From Chondrus crispus (lineage: Eukaryota > Rhodophyta > Florideophyceae > Gigartinales > Gigartinaceae): a DNA stretch of 64,000 nt. Shown here one piece after another: positions 52,478-61,925 of the stretch (its first letter is position 1; each line of letters opens with the position of its first letter). The stretch is taken from NCBI RefSeq assembly GCF_000350225.1, contig NW_005179163.1, forward strand, positions 1 to 64,000, given 5' to 3'. The notes under the pieces were generated by a model, which was not told the origin of the DNA, ran no database searches, and worked only from the letters and a program-made list of their open reading frames with translations. A program made the translations under genes and the position numbers.

Positions 52478-52728
52478 GGTTGAGCGGCTTGGCGCGGCGG
52501 GAGGGCGGGGCGGGAGGGAGGAGGGGGAAGGGGAATAGGAGGGCGGGGGAGTGCAATGGCTGTGGGGTGGGTCGCGATGGACAGAGCGGGTGGGGTGCTG
52601 AAGACAGCGGGCCCCCGCAGTCATCCAAGGTCGTTGGCTGGAGTTTACGTGTACAGTTGGTCACGTGTACAGCCCTACCGGCGTCCAGCAATGCTTTGCC
52701 ACGGACGTGCACAGCGCGTCTGGATGCT
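52478..52728. other. leader/promoter region
   Basis: GC-rich upstream region of the four-TM gene, ending at the 53-bp tandem repeat. Confidence 0.4.
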
Positions 52729-52845
52729 GTCCGATCATGTAAAGCGGGAAAGGCTTACAGTCACTGAGTTTCGTGTGAGCAGTCCGATCATGTAAAGCGA
52801 AAAAGGCTTACAGTCACTGAGTTTCGTGTGAGCAGTCCGATCATG
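52729..52845 (+). repeat. 53-bp tandem repeat, two full units and start of a third
   Basis: Units at 52729-52781 and 52782-52834 begin gtccgatcatgtaaagcg and end gagtttcgtgtgagca; they differ only at a couple of bases. A third unit begins at 52835 and is cut after 11 bases by the pogo element. Its remainder resumes at 56415-56455 on the other side. Confidence 0.9.
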
Positions 52846-52990
52846 TGCAGTGAACCCCTCCCGATATGGATACGCTCGGTGGACGTAATCCTTATCCATT
52901 TGCGGAGGATATTCCCTGCACATCCACATCCGGAGACCGTATCTCTCAGAATTTCTGTGCTGTACTTTTAAAAAATGTATGGGAGATTTT

Positions 52991-54343
52991 GCGTTTAGTG
53001 GGGCGATCGTGTCTTGTTTGGTGGCAAAAAGGGGGTGAAATGGCTTTTGTTGTAGTGAACAGGGTCCGAATCGTGCGAATTTGTTGCACAGGGGGGGCGA
53101 AGGGAAGAATAGCAGTAGTATGTTAGACCCGACCACTGAAATGTCGCCTTTGGTCGCCCGTCCCAAACAACACAATTGGCCTGCTTCGCCCGTGTAGTAA
53201 TCCAAAATGACAAGTACTCGAGGGTTTCAGGGCTATTAAACCCCACATTTCTAGAACACGGATATTGTAAGGACAATTAATCCACGATATGATCGCCACG
53301 CCGGTATCGCCGCCTTATCCCTGTGCGGTCCTCTCCATTCTGTATCTGCTACTCCACTTCTCCAGGCGCTTCGTCACCCGCACCCTCACCCTCCCCAGCA
53401 CTTCTCCCAAGCCGCGCCTTCCCACCACCGGTAACCACGAGTGTATCCACACGTGCAGCGGCACGTCCTCGTCCTTCCATTGTTCTGCACTCCTAACCAA
53501 CCAGCGCGCCGCCGCCGAAAATTGCCACCGCCGCCAAGTGGTACACCTTTGCGCGCCGACGCGCGCCCCCGCGGGCCGCCGCCTTCCCCGCGCCACACCC
53601 ACGCCACGCACGCCGCCGCCACCGCCGCCCACGCGCACACCAGCGCCACGCGCTCGCTCCGCGCGCACACGTGCCGGGCCACCAGCAGCACCGGCTCCTC
53701 GCGCACGAACATCCACGCCGCCGCGTAGCTCGGCGCCGCCACGCGCATCCCCACGACCTGCCAAAAGGCCCCCCCTTGCCCCGCCTTGCCGCCGCCAGTC
53801 CCCGCCGCCACGCCGCCCAGCAGCCGTGCTGCGGCCGCCACCAGCGCGGCCACGCCCACGCCATAAACGCCGCCGCCGCCGCCGCCGAACAATTCGCGCG
53901 CGGCCATGCCGCCGACGCCGCACACCGCCGTCGCCACCAGCGCGCCCTCGCCACCCGTGACGCACCTCCCTCCGCGCTCGACGACGGCCGTCTGCACGGC
54001 CGGGATAGCGGCAGCCGCGGCGACTGCTCTCTGAAACAGCTGTATGGGGATACCGCAGAGTAGCCGCTCTTTTAGTATCGCCTTAGTATCCGATTTCGCC
54101 TGTCATGTAGTACAATATATTGCACTGTCCACTTTTTTCAGATTCTGTCGCCCCTCCCGAACAACTAACTTCTTTGCGGTCACCCCCCCCTGTTGAGTAC
54201 ATCGCCCATACGATCCCTACAAATAATTCTCTATTGGATGTAAACCTCTGCAAATTTTACAGCGTCACCCCTTCATCACCACAACAAAAGCCATTTCACC
54301 CCCTCTTTGCCACCAAACAAGACACGATCGCCCCACTAAACGC
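52991..54343. repeat. internal inverted repeat pair enclosing a GC-rich insert
   Basis: Bases 52991-53058 are the near-exact reverse complement of 54276-54343 (about one or two differences in 68). Between them, 53290-54060 is very GC-rich, unlike the AT-rich rest of the element. The enclosed minus-strand frame (53386-53997) contains hydrophobic stretches such as ALVCAWAAVAAACVAW, so it may be a captured host gene fragment. No family recognised. Confidence 0.7.
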
Positions 54344-54352
54344 AACATCATC

Positions 54353-55960
54353 TCAAAATGTATTTATCGTCGTCTGGACTGTGCAATTCCCCTTCTTGGT
54401 ACGCAAACTGCGCTGCTGACGATTGATCACAACTCGAATTTCTGGAGAAATGTCGTCGCAATCCTCCAACAAAGACTTAACAATTGCTAATGCTTTCAAT
54501 TGCTCGTTAATTGTGAACGATTCGCAGGTCTCACTGTCGTTTCTTTCCGCTCGATCCCTATCTTGATCCTCGCCATCCCTCATTTCCATAATCGTACTTG
54601 ACACCACGTCCTCAACTGATACCATTGCCGTTACCTCATCTTCCTCTGAGGGATTTAAGAAATTTTCAATAGAGATCCTCGCCCGAGAGCCCACCAACTG
54701 CCCCACCATTCCTTCAATCTCCTCTACTGTACTCTTTCGACAATCTGCGTCAGTTGTCGTGGCTTCAGGCGGTATCTTCTCGTCCAAAAGCCCCGTATGT
54801 ATCCAACAATTAAAAATTACATCCTTTGACATACTCTTCCAAATGCGCCGAACTTGAACCATGGCTTGCAGTTGATTGACATTGTAGATATTCTTTGCAC
54901 CAGCGTCTAAATTATCTAAAGCGCGTTCCATTTGCCACTTTCTGTATAAAACTTTCACACTTGCTATCACTCCGGCATCCATTGGCTGTATTTTAGATGT
55001 AGTGTTTGCCGGCAAAAACTCGACAACCACATTGCTGAGGGACGGAATTGTACCATACTTTCCATGTGCGCTACAGTTGTCCAACAGAAGAATAACTTTT
55101 CGACCAGGCGTACTTGCAATGTAGAAGTTAAACCGCATTAGCCATTCAAAAAAAAGCATGGCTGTCATCCAAGTCTTGCCGTTGTTATAGTAGTCGAACC
55201 CCAGTTGGTGCCCGTATTTCTTTTTAAACGAACGAGGCCTCTCTGCTTTCCCGATGACCATTAAAGGAAACCGCTCAGAACCATCAGCATTCGCGCACGC
55301 GAGATATGTTAATCGCGTTTTATCTTTTTTACGACCACTCAGAGCACCACTCAGAGCACGCTCGGCGATGGTGCGGTCAGGTGCCATTCGATAAAAAAGC
55401 CCGAATTCATCAGCGTTCCATATGTCTCCGAAGGCGTAGTTTTTCAGTTTTTTCTGAAGTGCGGGCAGATGCTGTTGTACTGCCTCCATGTCTGCGTCCC
55501 CTGATTCCCCAAAGGACTTGTATGACCTCAGATTCCAACGCTTTTTAAACTTTTGAAGCCACCCTTTGGAAAAATTGAGAGTAGTCTGCTGACCAGGAGG
55601 AAGGTTTTTGTTGAGCTGTGATTGAATGCGCTCCGCTTGCGTAGTTATATGATGACCTGTGATGTTTACCCTATTTGCAAATTGGGCAGAGACCCAAGTT
55701 GCGACTGCGCGTTCGAGATGTGGGCTGGTAACTGACGCGGAGCGCTTGAACTTTTTTGTAGAGATATCGGGACGAAATCCATACTTTCCGTTGATGATGC
55801 GGGACATGACAGCCTGAGCAGGAGGTTTGGAAAGGGAAAACTGTACTGAGGCCCACTTCGCAAGGGCGCTTTGTGACGTCTGCTCCTTGCTCTTTTTGCG
55901 CCGTTGGAACTCTGCACATATTTGTTGCTTTTGGGCGAGGTTAAGCTCAGAGCGCTTCAT
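54353..55960 (-). CDS. pogo/Tigger (CENP-B-like) transposase, intact
   Basis: A 535-residue open frame. The N-terminus has helix-turn-helix DNA-binding regions: NLAQKQQICAEFQRRK (psq/CENP-B-N like) and a CENPB-type HTH around residues 75-145 (VATWVSAQF, FSKGWLQKFKKRWNL). The DDE_1-type catalytic domain has D184 (WNADEFGLFYR), D294 (LLLDNCSAH) and D328 (IQPMDAGVIASVK). KTRLTYLACANADGSERFPLMVIGKAERPRSFK lies between the first two. No stops or frameshifts, so it could be active. The C-terminus (about 395-535) is hydrophilic and acidic. The ATG at 55960 gives a complete N-terminus. It lies inside the element bounded by 52848 and 56414. Confidence 0.93.
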   Translation of the reverse strand: MKRSELNLAQKQQICAEFQRRKKSKEQTSQSALAKWASVQFSLSKPPAQAVMSRIINGKYGFRPDISTKKFKRSASVTSPHLERAVATWVSAQFANRVNITGHHITTQAERIQSQLNKNLPPGQQTTLNFSKGWLQKFKKRWNLRSYKSFGESGDADMEAVQQHLPALQKKLKNYAFGDIWNADEFGLFYRMAPDRTIAERALSGALSGRKKDKTRLTYLACANADGSERFPLMVIGKAERPRSFKKKYGHQLGFDYYNNGKTWMTAMLFFEWLMRFNFYIASTPGRKVILLLDNCSAHGKYGTIPSLSNVVVEFLPANTTSKIQPMDAGVIASVKVLYRKWQMERALDNLDAGAKNIYNVNQLQAMVQVRRIWKSMSKDVIFNCWIHTGLLDEKIPPEATTTDADCRKSTVEEIEGMVGQLVGSRARISIENFLNPSEEDEVTAMVSVEDVVSSTIMEMRDGEDQDRDRAERNDSETCESFTINEQLKALAIVKSLLEDCDDISPEIRVVINRQQRSLRTKKGNCTVQTTINTF

Positions 55961-56414
55961 CGACGATTGTCGCTTGACGGGGGCAGATGGCTACGGTGCT
56001 GACAACACGCAATGTTTGCGATCAGAGGAGATTTATTAGGGGAGGACCAACAGGAGTATATGCTAGAAAGATGTTTTTGTCGAGAATGATGATAATTGCG
56101 AAGCCTCGCCCTGAGGGTCTCTCAGACGGGGATTGGAATTTATTGAGCAGATTGTGAACGGATTGATCAAGAATGAACGGTTGTGGGGTAATATGTGCCT
56201 TGGTCGCTCAAAAGTAACCATAAAATACGTTTTAAGTAGGAGGGGTCTGTATGATATGCTTATTTCACATTGAACCCGATATCCAATTGAGGAATATTCC
56301 ACAGACATTGTTTTTTGGTAAAAATTTGTAAGCTACGGAGTACGTCGCTCGACTTTTTATCCGTTTACGGAGGATATCCATATGGAGAATGATCCTTATC
56401 GGGAGGGTTCACTG

Positions 56415-56455
56415 TAAATCGAAAAGGCTTACAGTCACTGAGTTTCGTGTGAGCA
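56415..56455 (+). repeat. remainder of third 53-bp tandem unit
   Basis: taaatcgaaaaggcttacag and the gagtttcgtgtgagca end continue the unit interrupted at 52845, with one base missing relative to the others. Confidence 0.88.
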
Positions 56456-56663
56456 GGCAGGTGGTGTCAGCAGGCCCTGCGGTGCACGCGGGGCCCCCTG
56501 TAAAAGCCCTGGGCATGCCGTGCCACGTGTGCGGTGTCCTCCTTTTCTCCGGTAGCATCATCATGTCCCTTTTGGATGCCCCCAATCGCCATTCCTCTCA
56601 CCCATTGTCCCTGCGCGCGTAGCCCTCTTGAAGAGAATCTCCCACCGCCCGCACAGCCCCGCC
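56456..56663. other. promoter and leader of glutathione synthetase
   Basis: About 200 bp. No separate feature recognised. Confidence 0.4.
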
Positions 56664-58120
56664 ATGCCTCCGCCGCCCGCCGCCTTCCTTCTGCCCGCCC
56701 TTCTCGCGCGNNNNNNNNNNNNNNNNNNNNNNNNNNNNNNNNNNNNNNNNNNNNNNNNNNCATCGTCGTCGCGCAGACGAAGACGGCAGCCGCGGGCGTG
56801 TCGCTGGCGCACGCGCCGATGACGTTCCGCCCGTCGCCGCTGGGCGCGGCCGCGTACGCGCACGCGCTCCGCATCACGCCGGCGCTCAACCGCCTGGTCG
56901 CGAGCGTCGCCGACGACTACGCCTACCTGCGCGCCACGCTGGCCGAGACCGCCCGCGCGGACCCCGGCTTCACCGGCAGGCTGCTCGCCATGCTCGGCAA
57001 GGGCCGCGAGAAGGAGAGCGTCGACTTGGCCATCTCCCGCTTCGACTACTTTGAGAACGCCGAGAAGGACGACAGGGGCGCAGGCAGCTTGCGCATGGTC
57101 GAGATCAACGTCATCGCGTCGTCGTTCGCGTGCTTGTCGGCCCGCACTTCGGCCATGCACAGGCACTTGGCGACCCACCCGGCCGTGGGGGGAGGCGTGG
57201 TCGGGAACCTGCCGGAGAACGCCGCGGATCAGGGACTGGCAAGGGGGATTGCTAAGGCACGAGGGGAGTATCAGAGGCTGCATGGGGGGGAGGCGAGTGT
57301 CACTGTTATGATCGTTCAGCCGGGGGAAAGGAATTCCTACGACCAGGATTTGTTGAGGTTTGAGCTCTGGGACGCCCATAGTGTCGAGATGATCCGCCTG
57401 AGTTTTGCCGCCGTGGCCGAGGTGGGAAGAGTCGATGGAGAGGGACGTCTGTGGGTGAGTTTGGAGGGGCGCGAAGCGGAGGTCAGCGTTGTGTATTATC
57501 GCGCGGGGTACGCCCCAGATGACTACCCGACTGACCTGGAGTGGACGGCGCGGGAGATGATGGAGGGCAGCTTGGCGGCCAAGTGCCCGAGTGTGGCCAT
57601 GCACCTGGTCGGCACGAAGAAAGTGCAGCAGGTGCTGGACCGCCCGGGCGAGGTGGAGCGGTTTGTCGGGAAGAAGGAGGCCGCAGAGATCCGGAAGACG
57701 TTTGCGGGGCAGTGGTCGCTGGCCGAGAGCGAGGGCGGGGACAAAGTCGCCAAGATGGCCGTGGAGAATCCGGCCGACTATGTGCTCAAGCCGCAGAGGG
57801 AGGGCGGCGGGAATAACCTGTACGGGGAAGAGATGAGGGACGCGCTGCTGAAGATGACTCCGGGGGAGAGGGCCGCGTATGTACTCATGGAAAGGATACG
57901 CCCAGTGGTGGTGAAGAACGTGCTCGTTAGGGAGGGCGCGTTTGAGGAGACGGACATCGTCTCCGAGTTTGGCGTGTACGGCGTTGGCGTCGCGGTTAAG
58001 GGGGAGCTGGTGGAGAATTTTGCGGCGGGAACTTTGCTTAGGAGTAAGGCCGCTACTCAGGATGACGGTGGGGTCGCGGCGGGCGTTGCGGTATTGGATA
58101 GCCCTGTTCTGGTGGACTAG
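56664..58120 (+). CDS. GSH2: glutathione synthetase (eukaryotic type), contains an assembly gap
   Basis: ATP-dependent joining of gamma-glutamylcysteine and glycine. After the gap the protein is complete and diagnostic: MTFRPSPLG, the substrate/Mg segment RMVEINVIASSFACLSA, TVMIVQPGERNSYDQ, HLVGTKKVQQVL and the glycine-rich ATP loop LKPQREGGGNNLYGEE (coding from 57785), ending with ELVENFAAGTLLRSKAA. Bases 56711-56760 are N. The natural N-terminus is probably MPPPPAAFLLPALLAR from 56664, in good context (gccATGc), but this lies in a different frame from the main body. The true gap length is therefore unknown and 50 N is a placeholder. A frame starting at 56534 runs through the N block but has no family resemblance. 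About 450 residues follow the gap. Confidence 0.88.
56711..56760. other. assembly gap (50 N)
   Basis: Unsequenced bases inside the glutathione synthetase N-terminus; exactly 50, so likely an arbitrary size. Confidence 1.
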
Positions 58121-58309
58121 GATTTCGGCAGCGGTCTGTTTCGTTTTGCAACCTTTAACGCGGCTACGAGATGGAGTAAACGTATGTCCCGGGTGCGCGT
58201 TCAACGTCATGATGTAGTAGGACTTGTAGTGCGGAACCCTGTACAAGCGGTGTAGTAGACGGTGCCAGAGAGGTCAAGACTAGATTGCGCACAGGATTAG
58301 CGCTATTCC
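58121..58309. other. convergent intergenic region
   Basis: Short gap between the convergent glutathione synthetase and PDCD5 genes. Confidence 0.5.
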
Positions 58310-58813
58310 CTAAAAGTCGTCGTCGTCATCGTCGTCATCGTCATCGTAGAGTGGTCTCCTCCGCATGATCGTCACCTTGTTCTTGCTTTGTTCCTTCTCT
58401 GTCACGTTTCTCAGCAAATCCTTAAACTGCTCCTCAGATATTTTGCCCGGCAGCTGGCCCGACTGCGCTGCGCTGAGGATGTAGTTTTCCACCTGCTCTG
58501 CGCGCTCGGGCTTTACGAGTCGAATGTTAGACAACTTTTCGCGCGCTTCATTGCTCAGGATTTGCTTCAGCATGATCCGTCGCTGCTCTTGCATGACTCT
58601 GAATGGTAGCGTGAAGGCGTTGTAGCGGTTAGTACGAGCGGAGGTTTTGAAACGAATACCAAGTAGACTATGCGGCAAGTTGACTCACTCTTGCTTCTTG
58701 CGCTGCTGCTCAACTTGCTCTGCTGATGGTCCAGATTGCCCGGGCATTCCGCCTCCCTGCATCTGGGCCATGCGCTGGGCGCGCCACTGTGCAAGCGCAG
58801 GATCATCCGCCAT
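58310..58813 (-). CDS. PDCD5: PDCD5-like DNA-binding protein
   Basis: Two exons, 58689-58813 and 58310-58598, across a 90-nt intron (donor GTGAGT, acceptor TTCAG; phase 2), giving 137 residues. Exon 1 reads MADDPALAQWRAQRMAQMQGG with QSGPSAEQVEQQRKKQE. Exon 2 continues VMQEQRRIMLKQILSNEAREKLSNIRLVKPERAEQVENYIL, then SGQLPGKISEEQFKDLLRNV and KVTIMRRRP. This is the conserved PDCD5/archaeal Sso0352 family, a three-helix nuclear/cytosolic protein linked to apoptosis regulation and to chaperonin CCT in animals. The C-terminal tail is ten Asp and a final Phe, an acidic extension longer than in animals. Length is otherwise normal. Confidence 0.92.
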
Positions 58814-59109
58814 TTCTTTTGTGTTTGGGTAGCGGTTTGAAAGGTTGTACTCTTCCTAGACGTTCGAAGGGCTTACCCTGACAAGTTTGGTGGAGTGCGT
58901 GTGGGGGCCATGGTAAGTGACCAACTGCTTGTACGTGTCTCCACTCCAATACAAAGGCGGGCTTTCATCAAGATCCTGCACCCAACGCCACGTTCACACG
59001 TGGTATTCTGTACACGTGTGTCATTTTTATTGGGCTAAAATATTCCATGGATATATATACCATAAAATTTCACTTGTTCGACACAACAAGGTGCAGCACA
59101 GCGCTCAAT
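58814..59109. other. intergenic region
   Basis: About 300 bp between the PDCD5 start and a tRNA gene; no further feature recognised. Confidence 0.4.
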
Positions 59110-59223
59110 GCGTCTTTGGCCGAGTGGTTAAGGCGGCAGACTCAAGGATATCTTGTGCGTTCTGCTTCACGTTTGAGACTGAAGTTTGACGAATGAGCAT
59201 GGGTTCGAACCCCATAGGACGCA
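59110..59223 (+). tRNA. tRNA-Leu(CAA): tRNA-Leu(CAA) with an anticodon-loop intron and an oversized variable region
   Basis: The 7-bp acceptor stem pairs (GCGTCTT with AGGACGC, one G-T pair), with discriminator A. The D arm has GGCCGAGTGGTTAAGGC. The T arm is perfect (ATGGG TTCGAAC CCCAT). The anticodon loop has CTCAAG, with CAA at 59143-59145. A 13-nt intron (59147-59159) restores the anticodon stem GCAGA/TCTGC; its CTTG pairs with the anticodon CAAG, as in known pre-tRNA-Leu(CAA). Between the anticodon and T stems 32-33 nt remain, against about 13-18 in normal class II tRNAs. A CTTCA/TGAAG hairpin lies there. No terminator T-run was checked beyond TTTTTT near 59260. Confidence 0.9.
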
Positions 59224-59527
59224 TCATCTACACCTCCTTGCGATGTGCAAGCCTGTTATTTTTTTCCCTTGACCTTCTAGGACTGAAAGAAGTTCTGTCC
59301 ACGGGTGCATCCCCAACTTGACAAACATGCCTTTCGCAGCCATCATCGCCCGCAGATAGACAATGATGCTGCGAAGCCGCCGCTAGATACAACAGTGCTT
59401 ACCATCGAGGTTGTCTTTTGCAGAGGTGAAGCACTTCTCCAAGAGTAGCATATAAAGTTGCACAAAAAAATGAGTTTCGCAGTTATTGGCTCCCATGACT
59501 TTTTTATTCATGAACAAAACAGTCCCA
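59224..59527. other. intergenic region
   Basis: About 300 bp between the tRNA and the 3' end of the Tic110-like gene. A T-run near 59258-59264 may end pol III transcription. Confidence 0.45.
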
Positions 59528-61159
59528 CTATGACGACGAATCTGCCTTGACTGAACCGTCTTTCAACGATTCAATCTGCGTGGTATCGGTAACAATACCC
59601 TCCCCCTTTGAATCCGACAGCAAGCCTCTCAAACTCTCCACAAACTCCTTTGCCTCCGGCCCAAGCGCATCCCCCAAGGTGTCAGCGTTTTGCAACATTT
59701 CATCAATGTCTACACCGAGTTCCTTGCACATCTTCCGCAGCTCGAGCACGTCATCATCTGAAACGCCCTGCTCCTGCAAAAGCTGCTGCAGCGAGTACAT
59801 CGCTCGCATCACAGCAACCTCAGACATGATAGAATCGGCGCTACCACCGTCTAAAAAGTCGCCGAAGCTCTGTTTCAGCTTCTCCAACGCATCGCGAGAA
59901 CCCGGGTCTAAACTGCCGTCAGCCATCGCGGCGCTCACGGCCACCTGAAACATTCCCTTCGCAATCTCCGTGTTAATCGTCTCCGCCCTCGCGTCGGTCA
60001 CAGCCAGCAAGGTTTGCATGTCGACTAAACTCTGCAAATCATCCTTGACACGTTCCTCACTCGACAAACAAAACACGGCATACCGTCTGTACAACTCCTC
60101 GCGCGTCTTCTCTTCCCCCGCATGTTCTCCGACATACCGCAGGGCTGCGTCGGGTCCAAGTGCCTTTGCGGCTCCCATGGTGACGGCCAGTTGGTGGAGG
60201 TAGCGCAGGCTTTCCCGATCGTCCGAATCCAGATTGATGGCGGCTCTATCGATCTGGGCCGATACCACACTCGAGACGTAAGTATCGAACAGCTTCGCGC
60301 CTTCGCTCTCGGAAAGCCCCGCTGTGGCGCGAGCGGCGTTCAACGAGGACTTTGCGGCTTCCTTTGCGGCATCGTCGCCAGCCTCGACCTGTTTCAAGCA
60401 CTCGGCGATAGTGGACTCCATTGGCGACGCCGGCTGCACCTGTGAGATTTCGGCCTTTGCCGCGTCCGGAGCCTCTGCCGGAGGCATCTGGGTGTTAGCC
60501 GCATCTTTGGGGTTCGCAGAGCCGCCCGCACGGAATAGATCGAGGCGGACTTTGGATTCGATGTCATCGTCCTTCTCCTGGGTGGAATCGGCGCGAAACT
60601 TGTAGCGCTTTGACGAAGTTTCCAAGATCTGCTTTGCTGTATTGGCGGAATCGAGGAGCGAGTCCTTCTCCCCGCCCGCTGCGGTTGAATTTGCATCTAA
60701 GTCAAGCTGGGAGGAGAAGGAGGAGAGCTGCGTCTGGAAGTCGCGCAGCTCGCGCTCCTGGGCGCGGCGGAGGACGCTGCGGACGCCCCAGACGGCCAGG
60801 GCGATGACTGCGACGGCGGGGACGGCGCGCTTGGCGACGAAGACGACGCGCAGGAGGAGGGGGTTTGCAGAGCGGCCGCGATCCGTGGCGGCTTCCTGCG
60901 AGGGGAGCGTGAAGTTGGGGACCTGGTCGGTCATTGTGATGTTGGAGTGCTTGCGCGCGGCCAGAGAGGGGAGGGGAAGTGCAACGGCGGCAAGCGCGAT
61001 GGCGGAGACGGAGAGACGGGAGAGAAGGGAGGGTGGGGAAGGGTCAGGGTGGGAGCTGGCCGTGGCGAAGAAAACCGGTCGGCGCAGGGAGGGGGTGTGG
61101 GGGGCACGGAGGGAGCGGGCCGGCAGGGGGGCAGCGGGGAGGAAAGCTGACGGAAGCAT
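59528..61159 (-). CDS. plastid membrane protein with Tic110-like helical repeats
   Basis: A 543-residue protein from the ATG at 61159 (MLPSAFLPAAPLPARS; the frame is open further upstream but begins in promoter sequence). The N-terminus looks like a plastid transit peptide with Ser/Pro/Arg bias. A hydrophobic stretch (SAIALAAVALPLPSLAA, about 55-70) and a clear TM helix (AVPAVAVIALAVWGV, about 110-130) follow. The C-terminal half is alpha-helical with segments such as REELYRRYAVFCLSSEERVKDDLQSL and KGMFQVAVSAAMADGSLD, resembling the helical repeats of Tic110, a scaffold of the plastid inner-envelope import machinery. It is shorter than plant Tic110 (about 1000 residues). Plastid membrane location is well supported; the Tic110 assignment less so. 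Confidence 0.5.
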   Translation of the reverse strand: MLPSAFLPAAPLPARSLRAPHTPSLRRPVFFATASSHPDPSPPSLLSRLSVSAIALAAVALPLPSLAARKHSNITMTDQVPNFTLPSQEAATDRGRSANPLLLRVVFVAKRAVPAVAVIALAVWGVRSVLRRAQERELRDFQTQLSSFSSQLDLDANSTAAGGEKDSLLDSANTAKQILETSSKRYKFRADSTQEKDDDIESKVRLDLFRAGGSANPKDAANTQMPPAEAPDAAKAEISQVQPASPMESTIAECLKQVEAGDDAAKEAAKSSLNAARATAGLSESEGAKLFDTYVSSVVSAQIDRAAINLDSDDRESLRYLHQLAVTMGAAKALGPDAALRYVGEHAGEEKTREELYRRYAVFCLSSEERVKDDLQSLVDMQTLLAVTDARAETINTEIAKGMFQVAVSAAMADGSLDPGSRDALEKLKQSFGDFLDGGSADSIMSEVAVMRAMYSLQQLLQEQGVSDDDVLELRKMCKELGVDIDEMLQNADTLGDALGPEAKEFVESLRGLLSDSKGEGIVTDTTQIESLKDGSVKADSSS

Positions 61160-61925
61160 TTTGGGATGAGACGATGGGGGGAGGGACGATGGGGGGAGGG
61201 GAGTGTTAGCGTTGCAAGAAGGAGCAGGGGATAGAGAGAGGCGGTTACGTCGGTTTGTGCGGTGTCCGACGTCGGGGGGGGGGAGGGTTTGAAGAGCGTT
61301 GTTGACACGGTCAACATGAAGACAACAGCAGTGCGTCAGTGCCTGTAGGCACACAGATCCAGATCTACAAGTACAGTACCCTTGGGTATGGTACAGCCTA
61401 TTGAGATCGAAAGCGTCAAGGGGGGCTGGTGTAATGCAAGTCAAGGAGACCCCATTACACAAGGCAACCAGGTGTAATTCGGGCCGTCTGACAGCACTTG
61501 TACAGTGTTGCGCTGGGACGCGTGGTCATGAGTAATTTGATTGGATGACCGGGCTGGTGGACGGCACAGCCAACGGGGGCACGACAAGTCTTGGCAGCGC
61601 GGGATCTCAGTGGCGTGTGGCGAGGAGAAAAATACAGTATTGCAGAAATTTATCAGACGGGTTCAGATTTCGTTTCACCGCCCGAATCGGACGCCGCGCG
61701 GGTCGCCTCCCTCCCTGCGACACCGACGCACACTGCCGACCGCACGCCCTGTCCCCGCAACCGAAACGAAACGAAACCACACGCACCCGTTTGTCGCCCA
61801 CCTCACCCCCTCAATATCATCTATTTTCACATCCACGTCAACACCCTTCCCTACCAAAACCCGAACCTCCCCCCTCAGCACCCCTGTCCCCACCCCCGCC
61901 CACCCACCACCCCCTTCTATCCATC
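61160..61925. other. bidirectional promoter region (Tic110-like and SWIB genes)
   Basis: About 770 bp between divergent ATGs. Both flanks have C/T-rich leaders on their coding strands (the SWIB side is especially C-rich from 61690). No TATA element stood out clearly. Confidence 0.45.

Larger units (their letters stand above)
52848..56414 (-). mobile_element. pogo/Tigger-type DNA transposon, 3.57 kb
   Basis: Terminal inverted repeats start CAGTGAACCC(C)TCCCGAT at both ends (52848 inward; 56414 inward on the other strand), followed by inner similarity (ggaggatat blocks). The right flank is TA and the left flank TG; uninterrupted units of the tandem repeat show TA at that position, so the target-site duplication was TA with one base changed. 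The element carries an intact transposase (54353-55960, minus) and a GC-rich internal segment bounded by 68-bp inverted repeats (52991-53058 and 54276-54343). Confidence 0.9.

Noticed and set aside
39875..53260. Shared motif acatttctagaac(a/g)cgga at about 39880 and 53225
   Set aside because: Only about 25 bases match; too short to claim a repeat family by eye.
53289..53960. Pro/Arg-rich plus-strand frame in the GC-rich insert
   Set aside because: Compositional; no family resemblance. The insert itself is reported as a finding.
56561..58246. 561-codon minus-strand frame
   Set aside because: Antisense of glutathione synthetase in GC-rich DNA; Arg/His/Leu-rich and without a domain.
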